A stretch of DNA of 64,000 nt from Aeromonas sp. FDAARGOS 1405 (GCF_019048265.1 NZ_CP077311.1:4411001-4475000), one strand, 5' to 3'; counted from the first letter of the stretch, positions 54,216 to 63,714 are shown. Made by a program: numbers and translations. The notes: generated by a model not told the origin, from the sequence alone.

Positions 54216-55478
54216 TCAGAGCGGCTGATCGTTTACTGTCACCGCGCCCTTCTCCAGCTTCAGCTCGGAGGTCAGCGCTTGCTTATCGGCCTTCAGATAA
54301 CCCATGAGGGTCAGCTGATCGAGCATGGGGGCCAATTGCGGTACCGCCTTGCCCAGCTTGTCGCTGAGGCTGGCATGCAGCACGCCGCTGAGGGCCTGCA
54401 TCCCTGTGTCGCTGTTGAACAGCTGCTCCAGCGAGGTGGAGGCCAGCTTCACGTCCCCCTTCATGGTCACCACCTCACCGTTGAGCTTGGCGCTGAGATC
54501 GGCCAGTTCAAGGGTCGCGCCACGTTTGAGCATCTTATCCAGCGCCTGCTGAATAGCGGCATCTTCAACTCCCTTGCCACCAGCGGCCTGCAGCCCCTGA
54601 TACCCTTCCAGATCCAGACCGTTGAGGTTGAGCGCCAACTTGCTGTCGGTCACCGCCAGGGTGTCGGTCTCGTTCTCCAGATCCAGCTTGGCAATGCTCA
54701 TCTGATAGCTGCTGGAAAGAGTCTGGGCATCATCGCCGGTAAGACGGGTCTCGGTCGTCATCCCCTTCAGGGCAACCCGAACACTGTCAGGCAGTTGTAC
54801 CGTGAGGGCGGAGAGACTCATCTCGCTCTGTGGAGAGAGAAAGACGCCGCTGATCTCGGCAACATCGGCACTCCCTTTCAGGTCGGCCAGCACCAAGTCC
54901 ATCTTGCTCTGCTCTTCATGAACCGTCATCCCCTGCCAGGTCATGGTGAGGTGACCACTGCCCTCCAGATTGCCGTGAAACTCGCCGTTCAGAGGCAGGA
55001 AGCTGAACTCGTCCAGCCCCTGTTTTACCTTGAACTCATTGGCCCAGAATCGGCTGCTGTTGGCTTGGGTCCAGAGGCTGGTTGCCGACTCCAGACCAAG
55101 TTGCCACTGCTCCATGCCCAGTGCGGTGAAAACTGGCGCCAGGGTGCCATTATGGGTATCAAGCTGGAAGTGGCTCTTGATATAGAGCGGCAGGATCCGG
55201 CTCTTGACCAGCAGTTGTAACTCGATGGGCTGGCTGCCTTCCAGCTCGCTGTCGATGGAGGCCAGCTCCTCGGGCGTGATCACCACCTTCAGGATGCCAT
55301 CACGGGTAAAGAGGTTACTGCTGCCCGGCAGCCACTGCATGTCGATGCCGGTTTCGTCCTCCACCTTGGCGATCTGCTCCGCCATGATGTTGTCGAAACT
55401 GCTGCCCGTGTACCAGCACGCGGCCAGACCACCACCAACCAGTGCCGTACCCACGGCGAGGGCCACTATCTTTTTCAT
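54216..55478 (-). CDS. DUF945 family protein (YdgA-like)
   Basis: 420 residues with an N-terminal signal or anchor (about 5-22, VALAVGTALVGGGLAACWY). The rest is a beta-rich extracytoplasmic domain with repeated Leu-rich strands, and stretches such as MEQWQLGLESATSLWT, NGEFHGNLEGSGHLTM, and TLMGYLKADKQALTSELKLEKGAV. This is the DUF945 pattern (E. coli YdgA, YihF). The Cys near the end of the hydrophobic stretch is not a standard lipobox. Function unknown; related proteins are linked to envelope processes. Confidence 0.8.
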   Translation of the reverse strand: MKKIVALAVGTALVGGGLAACWYTGSSFDNIMAEQIAKVEDETGIDMQWLPGSSNLFTRDGILKVVITPEELASIDSELEGSQPIELQLLVKSRILPLYIKSHFQLDTHNGTLAPVFTALGMEQWQLGLESATSLWTQANSSRFWANEFKVKQGLDEFSFLPLNGEFHGNLEGSGHLTMTWQGMTVHEEQSKMDLVLADLKGSADVAEISGVFLSPQSEMSLSALTVQLPDSVRVALKGMTTETRLTGDDAQTLSSSYQMSIAKLDLENETDTLAVTDSKLALNLNGLDLEGYQGLQAAGGKGVEDAAIQQALDKMLKRGATLELADLSAKLNGEVVTMKGDVKLASTSLEQLFNSDTGMQALSGVLHASLSDKLGKAVPQLAPMLDQLTLMGYLKADKQALTSELKLEKGAVTVNDQPL

Positions 55479-55585
55479 ATATCCATGTGTCTCCAGGGAG
55501 TTGTCACTGCACTCTACGGGGCGGACTCGGGACTAGGCAAGTCCAATCAGAGGAGGAGCCAACATTCTTGTGGCTCGTAATCACC

Positions 55586-57067
55586 TCACAGCAAGGGGCT
55601 GAAGAGATAGAAGATGTTCTCCATCGCTTTCTTGTACCAGGGGCGCGCCTGCCATTGGGCCAGGGTCATCGGGGTGGCTTCCGCCATATACCCCTGCACC
55701 AGCCGGGTCATCTGGGCCACGAAAGAAGGGTTGTCCACCAGCAAGGTCACCTCGAAGTTGAGCCAGAGGCTGCGCCGGTCGAGATTGACCGTGCCCACCA
55801 AAGCAAAGTCGTCATCTACCAGCACGCTCTTGGTATGGAGCAGGCCGGCATCGTAGCGATAGATCTCCACTCCCGCTTCCAGCAGCTCCTCCATAAAAGC
55901 GTTGCAGGCATAGTTGGCCATGATGGAGTCGTTACGTGCCGGCAATACCAGCTGCACCTGCACCCCACGCGCCGCAGCCGAACTGAGTGCGGCGGCCAGC
56001 GGATCGTCCGGGACAAAATAGGGGGTCGTCAGCACCAGATGGCTGCGCGCCTGGTAGATGGCCAGCAGCAGGCTCTGCTGAATACAGTCACCACCAACGA
56101 AAGGGCCTGACGGGATCAACTGGGCGCGGTAGTTGGTCTGGGGCCAGGCTTCCGGCTCATGCTGCAGACTGTCGAGCAGCCGCTCGCCGGTCTCCACCTC
56201 CCAGTCCCAGACGAAGATCGACCACATCAGCGGTACCATGGGACCTTGCACCCGGATCATGATGTCGACCCACTGGCCAACACCGGCATCCTGCTTGAAG
56301 AAACGCGGATCAACCATGTTCATGGAGCCGGTATAGCCCACCTTGTCGTCGATCACCACCAGCTTGCGGTGCATCCGTAAATCCTGCCGCTGGAACGGGA
56401 TGCGCCAGGCGCCGACCGGCAGCACCTCCACCAGCTTGACCCCCGCCTTGCGCAGCTTTTTCGGCCACCCGGAGCGGAAGAAGTGCTTGCTACCCACCGA
56501 ATCGAGCAACAAACGACAATCCACGCCGCGTAGCGCGACGTCCATTAGTGCCTCGCACACCTCGTCGGCATCACCGCCGGGGTGCCAGATATAGAACTCC
56601 AGATAGCAGGAGAGGGTAGAACGGCGAATATCCTGGGCAATCTCATGCAGGATCTGGTCAGGTTGGCTGAGCAGAGTCATCCGGTTGCCTGAGAGCATGG
56701 GCATAGCCAGCCGCCCCTGGATTAGATCGTGCAATGGTTGGGCCTTCTCCCCCACCTCGCAGCAATGCTGGGGGAAAAGGCGGGCCAACTGACGGATCCA
56801 GATAGCATAAGGGCGGTACATGGCCTGTGCCCGCTCGGCACGTCGACGCCCCAACTTGATTTCACCAAACAGCAAGTAAAAGCCGACACCGGCAAACGGA
56901 ATGGCGTAGATCAGCGCCAGCCAGGCCAGCGACACCCCGATGGGGCGGCGCTTCATCACCACCCGAAACGACACACCCGCGACGATAACGGTATGAAAAA
57001 GCAGTAGCAGCCAGCCCAGAAAGCGGGAGAACAGCAGGTGAAGATCATGTTCCAGACCGTTTAGCAA
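55586..57067 (-). CDS. clsA: Cardiolipin synthase ClsA
   Basis: Membrane phospholipase-D-type enzyme joining two phosphatidylglycerols to cardiolipin. 493 residues, near the E. coli length of 486. Two N-terminal helices (about 15-70), then two HKD motifs: MHRKLVVIDDKVGYTGSMN and LHTKSVLVDDDFALVGTVN (HxKxxxxD), plus the C-terminal FYLFSPLL ending shared with ClsA. A longer frame reaches 57145, but those residues are unlike the family, and AAGGAG (57079-57074) lies 6 bases before the TTG at 57067, so this uncommon start was chosen. Single gene, divergent from the DUF1439 gene. Confidence 0.94.
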   Translation of the reverse strand: MLNGLEHDLHLLFSRFLGWLLLLFHTVIVAGVSFRVVMKRRPIGVSLAWLALIYAIPFAGVGFYLLFGEIKLGRRRAERAQAMYRPYAIWIRQLARLFPQHCCEVGEKAQPLHDLIQGRLAMPMLSGNRMTLLSQPDQILHEIAQDIRRSTLSCYLEFYIWHPGGDADEVCEALMDVALRGVDCRLLLDSVGSKHFFRSGWPKKLRKAGVKLVEVLPVGAWRIPFQRQDLRMHRKLVVIDDKVGYTGSMNMVDPRFFKQDAGVGQWVDIMIRVQGPMVPLMWSIFVWDWEVETGERLLDSLQHEPEAWPQTNYRAQLIPSGPFVGGDCIQQSLLLAIYQARSHLVLTTPYFVPDDPLAAALSSAAARGVQVQLVLPARNDSIMANYACNAFMEELLEAGVEIYRYDAGLLHTKSVLVDDDFALVGTVNLDRRSLWLNFEVTLLVDNPSFVAQMTRLVQGYMAEATPMTLAQWQARPWYKKAMENIFYLFSPLL

Positions 57068-57162
57068 CGGTAACTCCTTCTCATCAACAAACAGTGGTCG
57101 GCAGATCCTGCCAGTCAGGAATGGTATGCTGTAAGGCAAATCCATTCTATCAGGTTGCCCCC

Positions 57163-57705
57163 ATGATTCTGCAATCCATGCTGCTCAGCCTGGCCATGCT
57201 AGGTCAAGGCTCATATGACATCAATGAGCAGCAGATCAATCAGTACCTGCAATCCCAAGTGCAAGTCGACAAACAGCTGGAACTACCGGGCATCATCAAG
57301 GCCCATGTGAAGCTGGAGCAGAGCGATGTCCAGATTGGCCGTCAACAACCAGACACCGCCCGAGTCTATGGCAAGGGCAAGCTCAAGATCGCCCTGCCCG
57401 ACAATACCGAATATGACGCCCGCCTGCAGATGACCTATGAGGCGAGGCCCCGCTATGACAAGAGTCAGAGCGCGCTGTTTCTCGACAACATGAAACTGGT
57501 GGAGTACAAGCTGGAACCGGAGGCGGCAGAGAGAAAGTTCGGCATGATGCTCGGCATGCTGCTGCAGAGCATGGAGAAGCGTCTTGAGAGCAAACCGGTT
57601 TACCGACTGGATGACAAGGATCCGCAACAAGCCTGGCTGAAAGAGAACCTGCTGGGGCTGGAGCTGTCACCGGGTAAAATCCACCTACTGACCAGACCCC
57701 GCTAG
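57163..57705 (+). CDS. DUF1439 family protein (YceB-like)
   Basis: 181 residues with a short hydrophobic signal (MILQSMLLSLAMLGQG) and a mature domain with SYDINEQQINQYLQ, LELPGIIKAHVKLEQSDVQIG and PGKIHLL, which fit the DUF1439/YceB outline of a small lipid-binding-like periplasmic protein. E. coli YceB is a lipoprotein; here no lipobox Cys is present, so it is probably soluble. ATG 57163 was chosen over an earlier GTG-type start at 57094 because of the signal. Divergent from clsA. Function unknown. Confidence 0.75.
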   Translation: MILQSMLLSLAMLGQGSYDINEQQINQYLQSQVQVDKQLELPGIIKAHVKLEQSDVQIGRQQPDTARVYGKGKLKIALPDNTEYDARLQMTYEARPRYDKSQSALFLDNMKLVEYKLEPEAAERKFGMMLGMLLQSMEKRLESKPVYRLDDKDPQQAWLKENLLGLELSPGKIHLLTRPR

Positions 57706-57710
57706 CCCGC

Positions 57711-58151
57711 TCAATTCAGGAGGGGCTGGGTGGTATCCCGTACCAGCAGCTCCACCTGATAACCCTGCTGCTGCTGTTGCTCATAAAGGGAGAAGAGTGA
57801 CCCGCTCAATTGGGTGAGGGAGATATCGGCAAAACCGGCCTTGAGATAGAAGGGTTTCTCGAAAGGCAGTACCTGACAGACTACCGGTTTGTCCTCCAGG
57901 CCGTGACAGGCGTGCTGCAACAGCCGTGAACCCAATCCCAGCGACTGGTAGTGAGGCAACAGACGAAAGCCGCACAGATGATAAAACTCCTCCTCGTCCC
58001 GCAACCGAACTGCCCCTACCAGCCAGTGAGCATCACGTACGACAAAGACCCGCTCGGCCAGATCCGGCACATAGTGGGAAAAAGTCGTCTCGTAATAGTC
58101 CTTGATAAGGGAGAGATCGGCGTCACAGTACTCCTCGAAGATGAGTTCCAT
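57711..58151 (-). CDS. GNAT family N-acetyltransferase
   Basis: Acetyl-CoA dependent acetyltransferase of the GNAT fold, about 146 residues, substrate unknown. The cofactor-binding motif A is visible in FRLLPHYQSLGLGSRLLQHA (R/Q-x-x-G-x-G/A type), with upstream strands VGAVRLRDEEEFYHL, and motif B FEKPFYLKAGF. AGGA upstream fits the ATG at 58151 (MELIFEEYCDADLSL) better than GTG 58169 or ATG 58160, which would both put it at odd spacing. It lies on the opposite strand to the DUF1439 gene, whose stop is only 5 bases away. Confidence 0.83.
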   Translation of the reverse strand: MELIFEEYCDADLSLIKDYYETTFSHYVPDLAERVFVVRDAHWLVGAVRLRDEEEFYHLCGFRLLPHYQSLGLGSRLLQHACHGLEDKPVVCQVLPFEKPFYLKAGFADISLTQLSGSLFSLYEQQQQQGYQVELLVRDTTQPLLN

Positions 58152-58475
58152 CGCCAGCATTCCTGACACAAAAATACCTTTATAATCAATTATAAAAATA
58201 GATAAAGACTAACTAGCCAGACCAGCTGACATAAGCAAGATAGCACGCATTTTGTTAACAAAAAAGCGAACATCCTAGAGCACTTCCATAAGGCGATTAT
58301 GACCATTGGCTACCGGAAAGTTCCACCGTTTAGCTCTTCTCCTGGCCATACTCTGGCATCCCCCCATCCCTCGGCCAAATCCCCCTTCAACTTCACAACT
58401 CCCTGTTTGTACGCTTGTTCTGCACTCGCCATGGTGCTTTACTCAACATGATGATCCCTGGAAGGAGTGTGACGG
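58152..58475. other. Divergent promoter region before the transglycosylase gene
   Basis: About 320 bases, AT-rich in the left half (58170-58280). It should hold the promoters of the GNAT gene (minus) and the transglycosylase gene (plus). No RNA gene, repeat or credible small gene was seen. Confidence 0.5.
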
Positions 58476-59225
58476 TTGAAAGCATGGATGCTGGCAGGCC
58501 ATATGTTGTTGATCCCCCTGAGCGGATGGAGCCAGACTCCCCCTCCCGCGGAGGTGATCTTCCTGACCGCCGCTCCCTCCCCCTTGCGTCCGAGCAAAGA
58601 TGCCACACCAGCCCCACAACCCGACACCGCTCAAACGACAGCAGTCGCCACCAACGGCAAGAAGCAGATCCAGGTCTATAAATCGGTGCAACAGAACGGG
58701 GTGGTACGCTACTCCGACATGGCACCCGAACAGGGCCATTACGAGCTGCTGCTGTTCAACGACTGCTTCGCCTGCGATCCCAAATCCAGCGTCAACTGGC
58801 AGACCACAGGGCTGTTTCTCTATGACTATGCCAGCACCATCAAGGCGGCCGCCAAAACCTATCAAGTTGAGCCGGCGCTGATCCGGGCGCTGATCCATGC
58901 GGAATCCGCTTTCAATCCACTGGCGGTCTCCCGCAAGGGGGCGATGGGGCTGACCCAGCTGATGCCCGCCACAGCGCGGGAGTTAGGGGTCGGCAATGCC
59001 TTGCTGGCGGAGCAGAATATTTTCGGCGGGGTGAAATACCTGGCGGGACTGCTCAAGCAGTATGACGGCAACGTGGCGCTGGCGACCGCGGCCTACAACG
59101 CAGGCGCGGGCGCCGTACAAAAACATGGCGGTATCCCGCCCTATGCGGAAACCCGTGCCTATGTGGAGCGTGTCCAGCTCCTCCACCTGCGCTACAAAGA
59201 GATGCTGCAGGCCAAAGGGCTCTGA
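58476..59225 (+). CDS. Lytic transglycosylase, SLT family
   Basis: Periplasmic enzyme that cleaves peptidoglycan between MurNAc and GlcNAc, forming anhydro ends. The 249 residues have a signal peptide, an N-terminal linker with a DUF4124-like piece (IQVYKSVQQNGVVRYSDMA), and the SLT domain: LIRALIHAESAFNPLAVSRKGAMGLTQLMPAT with the catalytic Glu, NIFGGVKYLAGLL, and LATAAYNAGAGAVQKHGG. The start is TTG 58476, chosen because GGAAGGAG ends 8 bases upstream; the first ATG is four codons later. Single gene. Confidence 0.92.
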   Translation: MKAWMLAGHMLLIPLSGWSQTPPPAEVIFLTAAPSPLRPSKDATPAPQPDTAQTTAVATNGKKQIQVYKSVQQNGVVRYSDMAPEQGHYELLLFNDCFACDPKSSVNWQTTGLFLYDYASTIKAAAKTYQVEPALIRALIHAESAFNPLAVSRKGAMGLTQLMPATARELGVGNALLAEQNIFGGVKYLAGLLKQYDGNVALATAAYNAGAGAVQKHGGIPPYAETRAYVERVQLLHLRYKEMLQAKGL

Positions 59226-59267
59226 GGTTAGCCTCGGTTAATGCTCTTTTCTCGCCCCTCCAGAAAC

Positions 59268-59290
59268 AAAAAACACGCCCGCAGGCGTGT
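59268..59290 (-). terminator. Terminator of aqpZ
   Basis: Stem ACACGCC / GGCGTGT with a CGCA loop and six T on the minus strand. Confidence 0.92.
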
Positions 59291-59317
59291 CGATACCACA
59301 CTTTGTTTCGCAAATGA

Positions 59318-60007
59318 TTACTTCTGCTCAGTCGCCACCAGGCGATAAGCCAGCGCACCCAGAATGGCACCGACAATCGGGGCAACCCAGAACAGCCACA
59401 GCTGGCTGATAGCCCAGTCACCGACAAACAGCGCAACACCGGTACTGCGAGCCGGGTTGACCGAGGTATTGGTCACCGGAATGCTGACGAGGTGGATCAG
59501 GGTCAGGCACAGACCGATGGCGATCGGCGCGAAACCGGCAGGCGCACGGCTATCAGTGGCCCCCATGATGACAAACAGGAAGAAACCGGTCATCACCACT
59601 TCACACACCAGTGCGGCAGTCAGGCTATAACCACCCGGAGAGTGCTCACCGTAGCCGTTGGAAGCAAAACCGGCAGAGAGATCAAACCCGGCCTGACCGC
59701 TGGCAATCACGTAAAGCACGGCAGCAGCGGCAATGCCGCCCAGCACTTGCGCCACGATATAAGGCAGTACACCGGATGCCGGAAAACGACCACCCGCCCA
59801 CAGACCAACGGTCACGGCCGGATTGAGGTGGCAACCGGAGATATGGCCGATGGCAAACGCCATGGTCAGCACGGTCAGACCGAAAGCCAGCGAGACCCCC
59901 AGCAGACCAATCCCGACGTGAGGGAAGGCCGCAGCCAGCACGGCACTGCCGCACCCGCCCAATACCAGCCAGAAAGTGCCCATAAACTCAGCAGCAACAG
60001 GTTTCAC
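59318..60007 (-). CDS. aqpZ: Aquaporin Z
   Basis: Water channel of the MIP family. 229 residues, matching E. coli AqpZ (231), with six membrane helices and the two NPA loops: [20 protein letters not shown] and [17 protein letters not shown]. The Cys/Arg/His pore pattern of AqpZ fits. The frame opens earlier, but GGGAG stands about 7 bases before the GTG at 60007, which begins [14 protein letters not shown], so this start was chosen. A consensus CRP site lies about 120 bases upstream. Confidence 0.95.
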   Translation of the reverse strand: MKPVAAEFMGTFWLVLGGCGSAVLAAAFPHVGIGLLGVSLAFGLTVLTMAFAIGHISGCHLNPAVTVGLWAGGRFPASGVLPYIVAQVLGGIAAAAVLYVIASGQAGFDLSAGFASNGYGEHSPGGYSLTAALVCEVVMTGFFLFVIMGATDSRAPAGFAPIAIGLCLTLIHLVSIPVTNTSVNPARSTGVALFVGDWAISQLWLFWVAPIVGAILGALAYRLVATEQK

Positions 60008-60127
60008 ATTATTTCTCCCATTTGAGATAACACCGAACAAGACCCGAGAAGGGCCCATGCTTGAACAAGCGCAGCATTATGGGAGTGTGAGCCCAGATTG
60101 CGAACCCGGCAGGCGGGGCTCACTCAA

Positions 60128-60143
60128 TGTGACATTCGTCACA
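60128..60143. promoter_or_regulatory. CRP site upstream of aqpZ
   Basis: TGTGA-CATTCG-TCACA: both half-sites agree fully with the CRP consensus TGTGA-N6-TCACA. It is 121 bases before the aqpZ start; the gene to the right (DUF1653) ends there on the same strand, so aqpZ is the only likely target. Confidence 0.8.
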
Positions 60144-60277
60144 ATTAGTTGATTAGATAAGAGATTTATCATTAAGACAGCTGACTGCACATCTCATACC
60201 CAAGGGCGTCATGCGACAACTTGTGACACCGTTTAGCTCGAGTAATCATCCCTTGAACGATAAAAACGGAGGCGTGG

Positions 60278-60490
60278 TCAGTCTCCTGCAGGGGCAAAAC
60301 GGCTGACAACCTGCCCCTGATGCTCAATCCACTCCATGAACATGGCGACGGGACGGGCATAGACGGTGCCATCCTGTTCCGACTGATAGATCACCAGCTG
60401 CTCGCCTGTCTCGGTATGGCTGGCCAGGGTCAGCACCTGATAGTAACCCCCCTTGAAGTGGCGATAGCGGCCTGGAACGGGTGCTTGCAT
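60278..60490 (-). CDS. DUF1653 family small protein
   Basis: 70 residues of the DUF1653 family, which is a short beta-rich cytoplasmic protein of unknown function: PGRYRHFKGGYYQVLTLA, then HTETGEQLVIYQSEQDGTVYARP and FMEWIE, all typical. An upstream ATG at 60559 is in frame, but its residues are not family-like, so ATG 60490 was chosen; the ribosome site (AGG) is weak. The gene is divergent from a small frame to the right. Confidence 0.85.
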   Translation of the reverse strand: MQAPVPGRYRHFKGGYYQVLTLASHTETGEQLVIYQSEQDGTVYARPVAMFMEWIEHQGQVVSRFAPAGD

Positions 60491-60517
60491 GGGAAAACCT
60501 CGCAGAAGTGAACACCG

Positions 60518-60733
60518 ATGAGCGAACCACATAAAGATGACACCATGAGTGCCATTCAACTCATCGAAAAAGGGGACGAAGACGATTTTTTACACAAGCC
60601 AATCGTGCCACAGGATCCGGATATTGCAACACAGTCAGGCAGCTTTGCTAATTCGTTCCCCATGTTTCACTACTTAACCTTGGTTAGCACCAAAGATCGT
60701 GCTGAATTTAACGTTCTAGCAACCCTGTTTTAG
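60518..60733 (+). CDS. Possible small acidic protein, uncertain
   Basis: 71-codon frame, divergent from DUF1653 with 27 bases between starts. The product is acidic and polar in its first half (EKGDEDDFLHKPIVPQDPD) with a more hydrophobic end. No good ribosome site and no recognised family. An internal ATG at 60545 is an alternative start. About 140 bases remain before alaA, so it could be a leader frame or a chance one. Confidence 0.3.
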   Translation: MSEPHKDDTMSAIQLIEKGDEDDFLHKPIVPQDPDIATQSGSFANSFPMFHYLTLVSTKDRAEFNVLATLF

Positions 60734-60871
60734 GGCTAAAAATCAGGGAATTCTTCTAAAAAGAGGATTGTTCTAGCATTCAATTCTGTGAAGAATAGGG
60801 GAAAAGAAATTTGATACTAAAAATCGCCTTTTTCGCCAACGCGTCCCTGTGGGGAAGGAATCACTGTCACC

Positions 60872-62086
60872 ATGTTCACAATCGACAAGTCGCACAAGCT
60901 CGACGATGTCTGCTATGACATCCGCGGCCCGGTGCATAAAGAGGCTCGCCGTCTCGAAGACGAAGGCCACCGCATTCTCAAGCTCAACATCGGCAACCCG
61001 GCCCCGTTCGGCTTTGATGCGCCGGAAGAGATCATCAAGGATGTCATCCTCAACATGCCGCTGAGCCAGGGCTACTGCGACTCCAAGGGGCTCTTCTCTG
61101 CCCGTAAAGCGGTGATGCAGTACTACCAGCAAAAAGGGATGCGCAAGGTCGATATCGACGACATCTACATTGGCAATGGCGCCAGCGAACTGATCGTGAT
61201 GGCGATGCAGGCGCTGCTCAACAATGGCGACGAGATGCTGGTGCCCTCCCCCGACTACCCGCTCTGGACCGCCGCCGTCACTCTCTCCGGTGGCCATGCG
61301 GTGCACTATCGCTGCGACGAAGGGGCTGACTGGTACCCGGATCTCGACGATATCCGCGCCCGCATTACCCCGCGCACCCGCGGCCTGGTACTGATCAACC
61401 CCAACAATCCGACCGGTGCCGTCTACGGCAGCGAGTTCCTGCTGGAAGTGATCGAGATCGCCCGCCAGCACAACCTCATCATTTTCGCCGACGAGATCTA
61501 CGACAAGATCCTCTACGACGATATCTCCCACACCAGCGTCTGCACCCTGTGTGACGATGTGATGGTGGTGACCTTCAACGGCCTCTCCAAGGCCTACCGT
61601 GCCTGCGGCTTCCGTCAGGGCTGGATGGTCATCACCGGCCCCAAAGGCCGTGCTCGCGGTTACATTGAAGGGCTGGAGATGCTGGCCTCCATGCGGCTGT
61701 GTGCCAACGTGCCGATGCAGCACGCCATCCAGACTGCGCTTGGCGGCTACCAGAGCATCAACGAGCTGATCCTACCGGGCGGCCGCCTGCGCAAGCAGCG
61801 GGACAAGGCGTGGGAGCTCTTGAACGAGATCCCCGGGGTCTCCTGCGTCAAACCCAAGGGGGCGCTCTACATGTTCCCGCGCCTCGACCCCAAGGTGTAT
61901 GACATCCGCGACGATCAGAAGATGGTGTTCGACCTGCTGCAACAGGAGAAGCTGCTGCTGGTACAGGGCACCGGCTTCAACTGGCCGGCGCCGGATCACT
62001 TCCGGCTGGTGTTCCTGCCCCGCGAAGAGGAGCTGGAGGATGCCATCGGCCGCCTCGCCCGTTTCCTCAAGGGCTATAAGCAGTAA
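60872..62086 (+). CDS. alaA: Alanine transaminase AlaA
   Basis: PLP-dependent aminotransferase making alanine from pyruvate and glutamate. The 404 residues agree with E. coli AlaA in length. Motifs: LKLNIGNPAPFGFDAPEEI, YCDSKGLFSARKAV, INPNNPTGAVYG (Asn of the PLP-ring site), IFADEIYDKILYDD, and the PLP-Lys in TFNGLSKAYRACGFRQGW. AAGGA lies 12 bases before the ATG, somewhat long. Terminator follows directly. Confidence 0.96.
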   Translation: MFTIDKSHKLDDVCYDIRGPVHKEARRLEDEGHRILKLNIGNPAPFGFDAPEEIIKDVILNMPLSQGYCDSKGLFSARKAVMQYYQQKGMRKVDIDDIYIGNGASELIVMAMQALLNNGDEMLVPSPDYPLWTAAVTLSGGHAVHYRCDEGADWYPDLDDIRARITPRTRGLVLINPNNPTGAVYGSEFLLEVIEIARQHNLIIFADEIYDKILYDDISHTSVCTLCDDVMVVTFNGLSKAYRACGFRQGWMVITGPKGRARGYIEGLEMLASMRLCANVPMQHAIQTALGGYQSINELILPGGRLRKQRDKAWELLNEIPGVSCVKPKGALYMFPRLDPKVYDIRDDQKMVFDLLQQEKLLLVQGTGFNWPAPDHFRLVFLPREEELEDAIGRLARFLKGYKQ

Positions 62087-62098
62087 GCAAGGCTCATG

Positions 62099-62125
62099 AA
62101 AAAGGCTCCCGCGGGAGCCTTTTTG
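62099..62125. terminator. Terminator between alaA and the YfcC-type gene
   Basis: Perfect palindrome AAAAAGGCTCCC / GGGAGCCTTTTT around GC with flanking A and T runs. Works for both converging genes. Confidence 0.95.
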
Positions 62126-62151
62126 TTATCTGTCGTTTTCAATCCGCACCA

Positions 62152-63627
62152 TCAGCCGTGCAGCAGGGCACCGGCCACCAGCACCGCCATGGTGATGAGA
62201 GCCACCCCGATGATAAAGGGCAGCACCCAACGCACGAAGCGATCGTAGGGGATCTTGGCGAGCGCCAGACCAGCCACCAGATGGGCAGCAGTGGGGGCAA
62301 ACAGGTTGATCCAGCCGGAGGCGGACTGATAAGCCGTGATCACCAGATCCCGCGAGATGCCGGAGAAGTCCGCCAGCGGCCCCATCAGCGGCATGGAGAC
62401 GGTCGCCAGCCCCGAGGTGGAGGGGATGAAGAAGCTCAGGATGATGTGCACCAGATAGGCCATCAGGATGAAGACCGACGAGGAGAGTCCGGTCACCAGC
62501 CCTTCGGCCCAGTGTAAAATGGTGTCGATGATGACGCCCTGCTCCATCACCACATAGATGCCGCGCGCCACCGCCACCACCAGCGCCACCCCGATAAGAT
62601 CCCGAGCGCCGCTCAGGAAAGTCGCCACATAGTTGGACTCCGGCATCCGGTTGATCAGCGCAATCAGGATGGAGGCGCTGAAGAACAGGGTAGAGAGCTC
62701 GTCAAACCACCAACCAAAGGTGGGCAGCACGTCGATCCCCAAGTCCGACCAGGGCACCACCGCATAGATCATCAGCAGGAAGGTGCCGAAGAAGACCAGC
62801 ATGGTGAGCTTCTGCTTGCCGGTGAAGGCGAGGTTGCCGCTCTTCATCTGGGAGAACTCGTCGTCATAGGTGATGTCGGCCAGCACGGAGCGGGACTTGT
62901 CCTGCTGCACCTGCTTGGCGTAACGCATCACGAACCAGGAGGCGAAGATCACCAGCAGCAGCCACTGGATAACCCTAAGGCCAATCCCCTCACCAATGGG
63001 GATACCGGCGAAACCAGAGGCAATACCGGTGGCAAACGGGTTGACGGTGGAGGCGAGCACCCCGACCCCGGAGCCGAGCAGGATGATCCCCGCCGCCACC
63101 ATGCGATCGAAGCCCGCCGCCATCATCACCGGCACGATCAGCGCCCAGAAGGCCACCGTCTCCTCTGCCATGCCGAAGGTGGAGCCGCCGAGGGCAAACA
63201 GGGCGATCAGCACAGGAATTAGCAGCCGCTCACGCCCGGCAAAGCCGCGCACAATGGCCCCCACCCCGGCATCGAGCGCACCGCTTTGCATGGTCACCGC
63301 GAGAAAACCACCGATGATGAGCACGAACAGCGCCACGTCGGCCGCCTTGTGAAAGCCCTGAATGGGGGCCTTGAGCACCTCGAATACCCCTTGCGGGTGG
63401 GCGGGTAACTCGGTGTAGCTGCCAGGCACCGGCAACAACCGCTCGTCGCCGCTGTAATCGGCCACGGCCGCTGCCGCCACCGGCTGCTGGGTCTTGGCGG
63501 TGACATAGTCATATTTGCCCGCTGGCAGCACCCAGGTGAGGCCAGCCATCAAGGCGATGATGATAAAAAGCAGGGTATAGACAGTGGGGAGTTGGCGCTT
63601 CTTGGGCGCCTCATTTGGAGTGGTCAT
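62152..63627 (-). CDS. YfcC/DcuC-type basic amino acid or C4-dicarboxylate carrier
   Basis: Polytopic transporter of 491 residues with about 11-12 helices, in the C4-dicarboxylate anaerobic carrier/YfcC family. The N-terminal sequence PTVYTLLFIIIALMAGLTWVLPAGKYDY is typical of YfcC. Motifs include FGMAEETVAFWALIVPVM, GSGVGVLASTVNPFATGIASG and FFIPSTSGLATVSMPLMGPL. The substrate is uncertain (arginine/ornithine, dicarboxylates or peptides have all been proposed for relatives). Single gene, convergent with alaA. A second hairpin (63715-63740) lies upstream of its start. Confidence 0.88.
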   Translation of the reverse strand: MTTPNEAPKKRQLPTVYTLLFIIIALMAGLTWVLPAGKYDYVTAKTQQPVAAAAVADYSGDERLLPVPGSYTELPAHPQGVFEVLKAPIQGFHKAADVALFVLIIGGFLAVTMQSGALDAGVGAIVRGFAGRERLLIPVLIALFALGGSTFGMAEETVAFWALIVPVMMAAGFDRMVAAGIILLGSGVGVLASTVNPFATGIASGFAGIPIGEGIGLRVIQWLLLVIFASWFVMRYAKQVQQDKSRSVLADITYDDEFSQMKSGNLAFTGKQKLTMLVFFGTFLLMIYAVVPWSDLGIDVLPTFGWWFDELSTLFFSASILIALINRMPESNYVATFLSGARDLIGVALVVAVARGIYVVMEQGVIIDTILHWAEGLVTGLSSSVFILMAYLVHIILSFFIPSTSGLATVSMPLMGPLADFSGISRDLVITAYQSASGWINLFAPTAAHLVAGLALAKIPYDRFVRWVLPFIIGVALITMAVLVAGALLHG

Positions 63628-63714
63628 AGCTTCCGTTCCTCGGCAATGCCGTCTGTGATCCGATCAGCGCAAGACTAGCGGGTTTGATATGGGAAAAAGG
63701 TGATCGCTGATAAT

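Noticed and set aside
60773..61723. Minus-strand frame of 316 codons opposite alaA
   Set aside because: alaA is complete with PLP motifs on the other strand; the frame is a codon-bias shadow.
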